Assembly (NCBI GenBank): GCA_002011835.1
Contig: MTPE01000463.1
Location: forward strand, 473-6,805
Reading direction: 5' to 3'
Length of the DNA: 6,333 nt
Source: Desulfarculaceae bacterium JdFR-95
Lineage (GTDB): Bacteria; Desulfobacterota; Desulfarculia; Desulfarculales; Desulfarculaceae
This document shows, in pieces, positions 6,281 to 6,333 of this stretch. The translations under genes were made by a program, and so were the position numbers. Each line of letters begins with the position of its first letter. Position 1 is the first letter of the stretch. The notes beneath the pieces were generated by a model. The model saw only the letters and a list, made by a program, of their open reading frames with translations, was not told the origin of the DNA and did no database searches.

Positions 6281-6333
6281 GACTCCACCTCCCGCAGAGC
6301 CTCGGCCAGGGCCGCGGCGGCCAGCTCCACGTC
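6277..6333 (-). CDS. C-terminal end of the gene upstream of bioD (possibly bioA or bioF), partial
   Basis: On the minus strand a frame enters at the window edge and reads DVELAAAALAEALREVES before a TGA at 6279-6277. The stop shares an ATGA overlap with the bioD start. Eighteen residues are too few to identify the protein. The segment looks like an amphipathic terminal helix of the kind that ends PLP-dependent aminotransferases such as BioA or BioF, and those genes are common neighbours of bioD. The coding call rests on the in-frame entry, the G/C-rich third positions and the classic 4-nt overlap. The identity is inference. Confidence 0.6.
   Translation of the reverse strand, partial: DVELAAAALAEALREVES
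6287..6292 (-). promoter_or_regulatory. Ribosome binding site for bioD
   Basis: GGAGGT on the minus strand sits 6 nt before ATG 6280 and 9 nt before ATG 6277, within the end of the upstream gene. Both ATGs are usable, so the start is uncertain by one residue. Confidence 0.7.

Noticed and set aside
1..6333. Search for CRISPR repeats, tRNA or rRNA genes, insertion sequences, attachment sites or a novel defence or toxin system
   Set aside because: No regularly spaced repeats, tRNA-like cloverleaf, transposase motifs or inverted repeat ends were seen. Nearly every base is in a gene of a known family.

Overview
The window is a high-GC bacterial segment with strongly G/C-biased third codon positions and almost no non-coding DNA. 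It carries six or seven ordinary-looking genes: the end of a surface-polysaccharide glycosyltransferase operon, a two-gene potassium-uptake operon, and, on the opposite strand, the end of a biotin-synthesis operon. The overlapping genes, the GTG and TTG starts and the flavour of TrkA/TrkH and BioD suit a Gram-negative proteobacterium or a high-GC member of the former Deltaproteobacteria (Desulfobacterota). That placement is an impression from protein style, not a search result.

Left part (1-2661, + strand): three family-4 (GT-B fold) glycosyltransferase genes in a row. The first is cut by the window edge. Each overlaps the next by 4 nt or 1 nt, so they almost certainly form one translationally coupled operon. 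The first two are paralogues of the MtfB-like mannosyltransferase type and share an exact 38-nt stretch. The third is of the WbaZ-like mannosyltransferase type. Together they would add successive sugars to a lipid-linked O-antigen or exopolysaccharide unit at the cytoplasmic face of the inner membrane. A strong intrinsic terminator (2697-2731) closes the operon.

Middle (2751-5560, + strand): trkA and trkH, 2 nt apart. They encode the cytosolic NAD-binding regulator (two RCK repeats) and the membrane potassium-conducting subunit of a Trk system. TrkH starts at TTG. The only non-coding gap in the window (2662-2750, 89 nt) holds a promoter-like sequence overlapping the last glycosyltransferase stop codon, then the terminator hairpin, then the trkA ribosome binding site. 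The hairpin therefore lies between the best promoter candidate and trkA.

Right part (5564-6333, - strand): bioD (dethiobiotin synthetase), convergent with trkH and separated from it by 3 nt. Its start overlaps the last codons of an upstream gene of which only 18 residues are visible. That gene is plausibly another biotin gene such as bioA or bioF.

I found no mobile element, CRISPR array, RNA gene or evidence of a new system. The points most worth a second look are the terminator placed ahead of trkA, the 38-nt repeat in the tandem glycosyltransferases, and the BioD nucleotide-binding segment, where the usual Asn is replaced by Ser.
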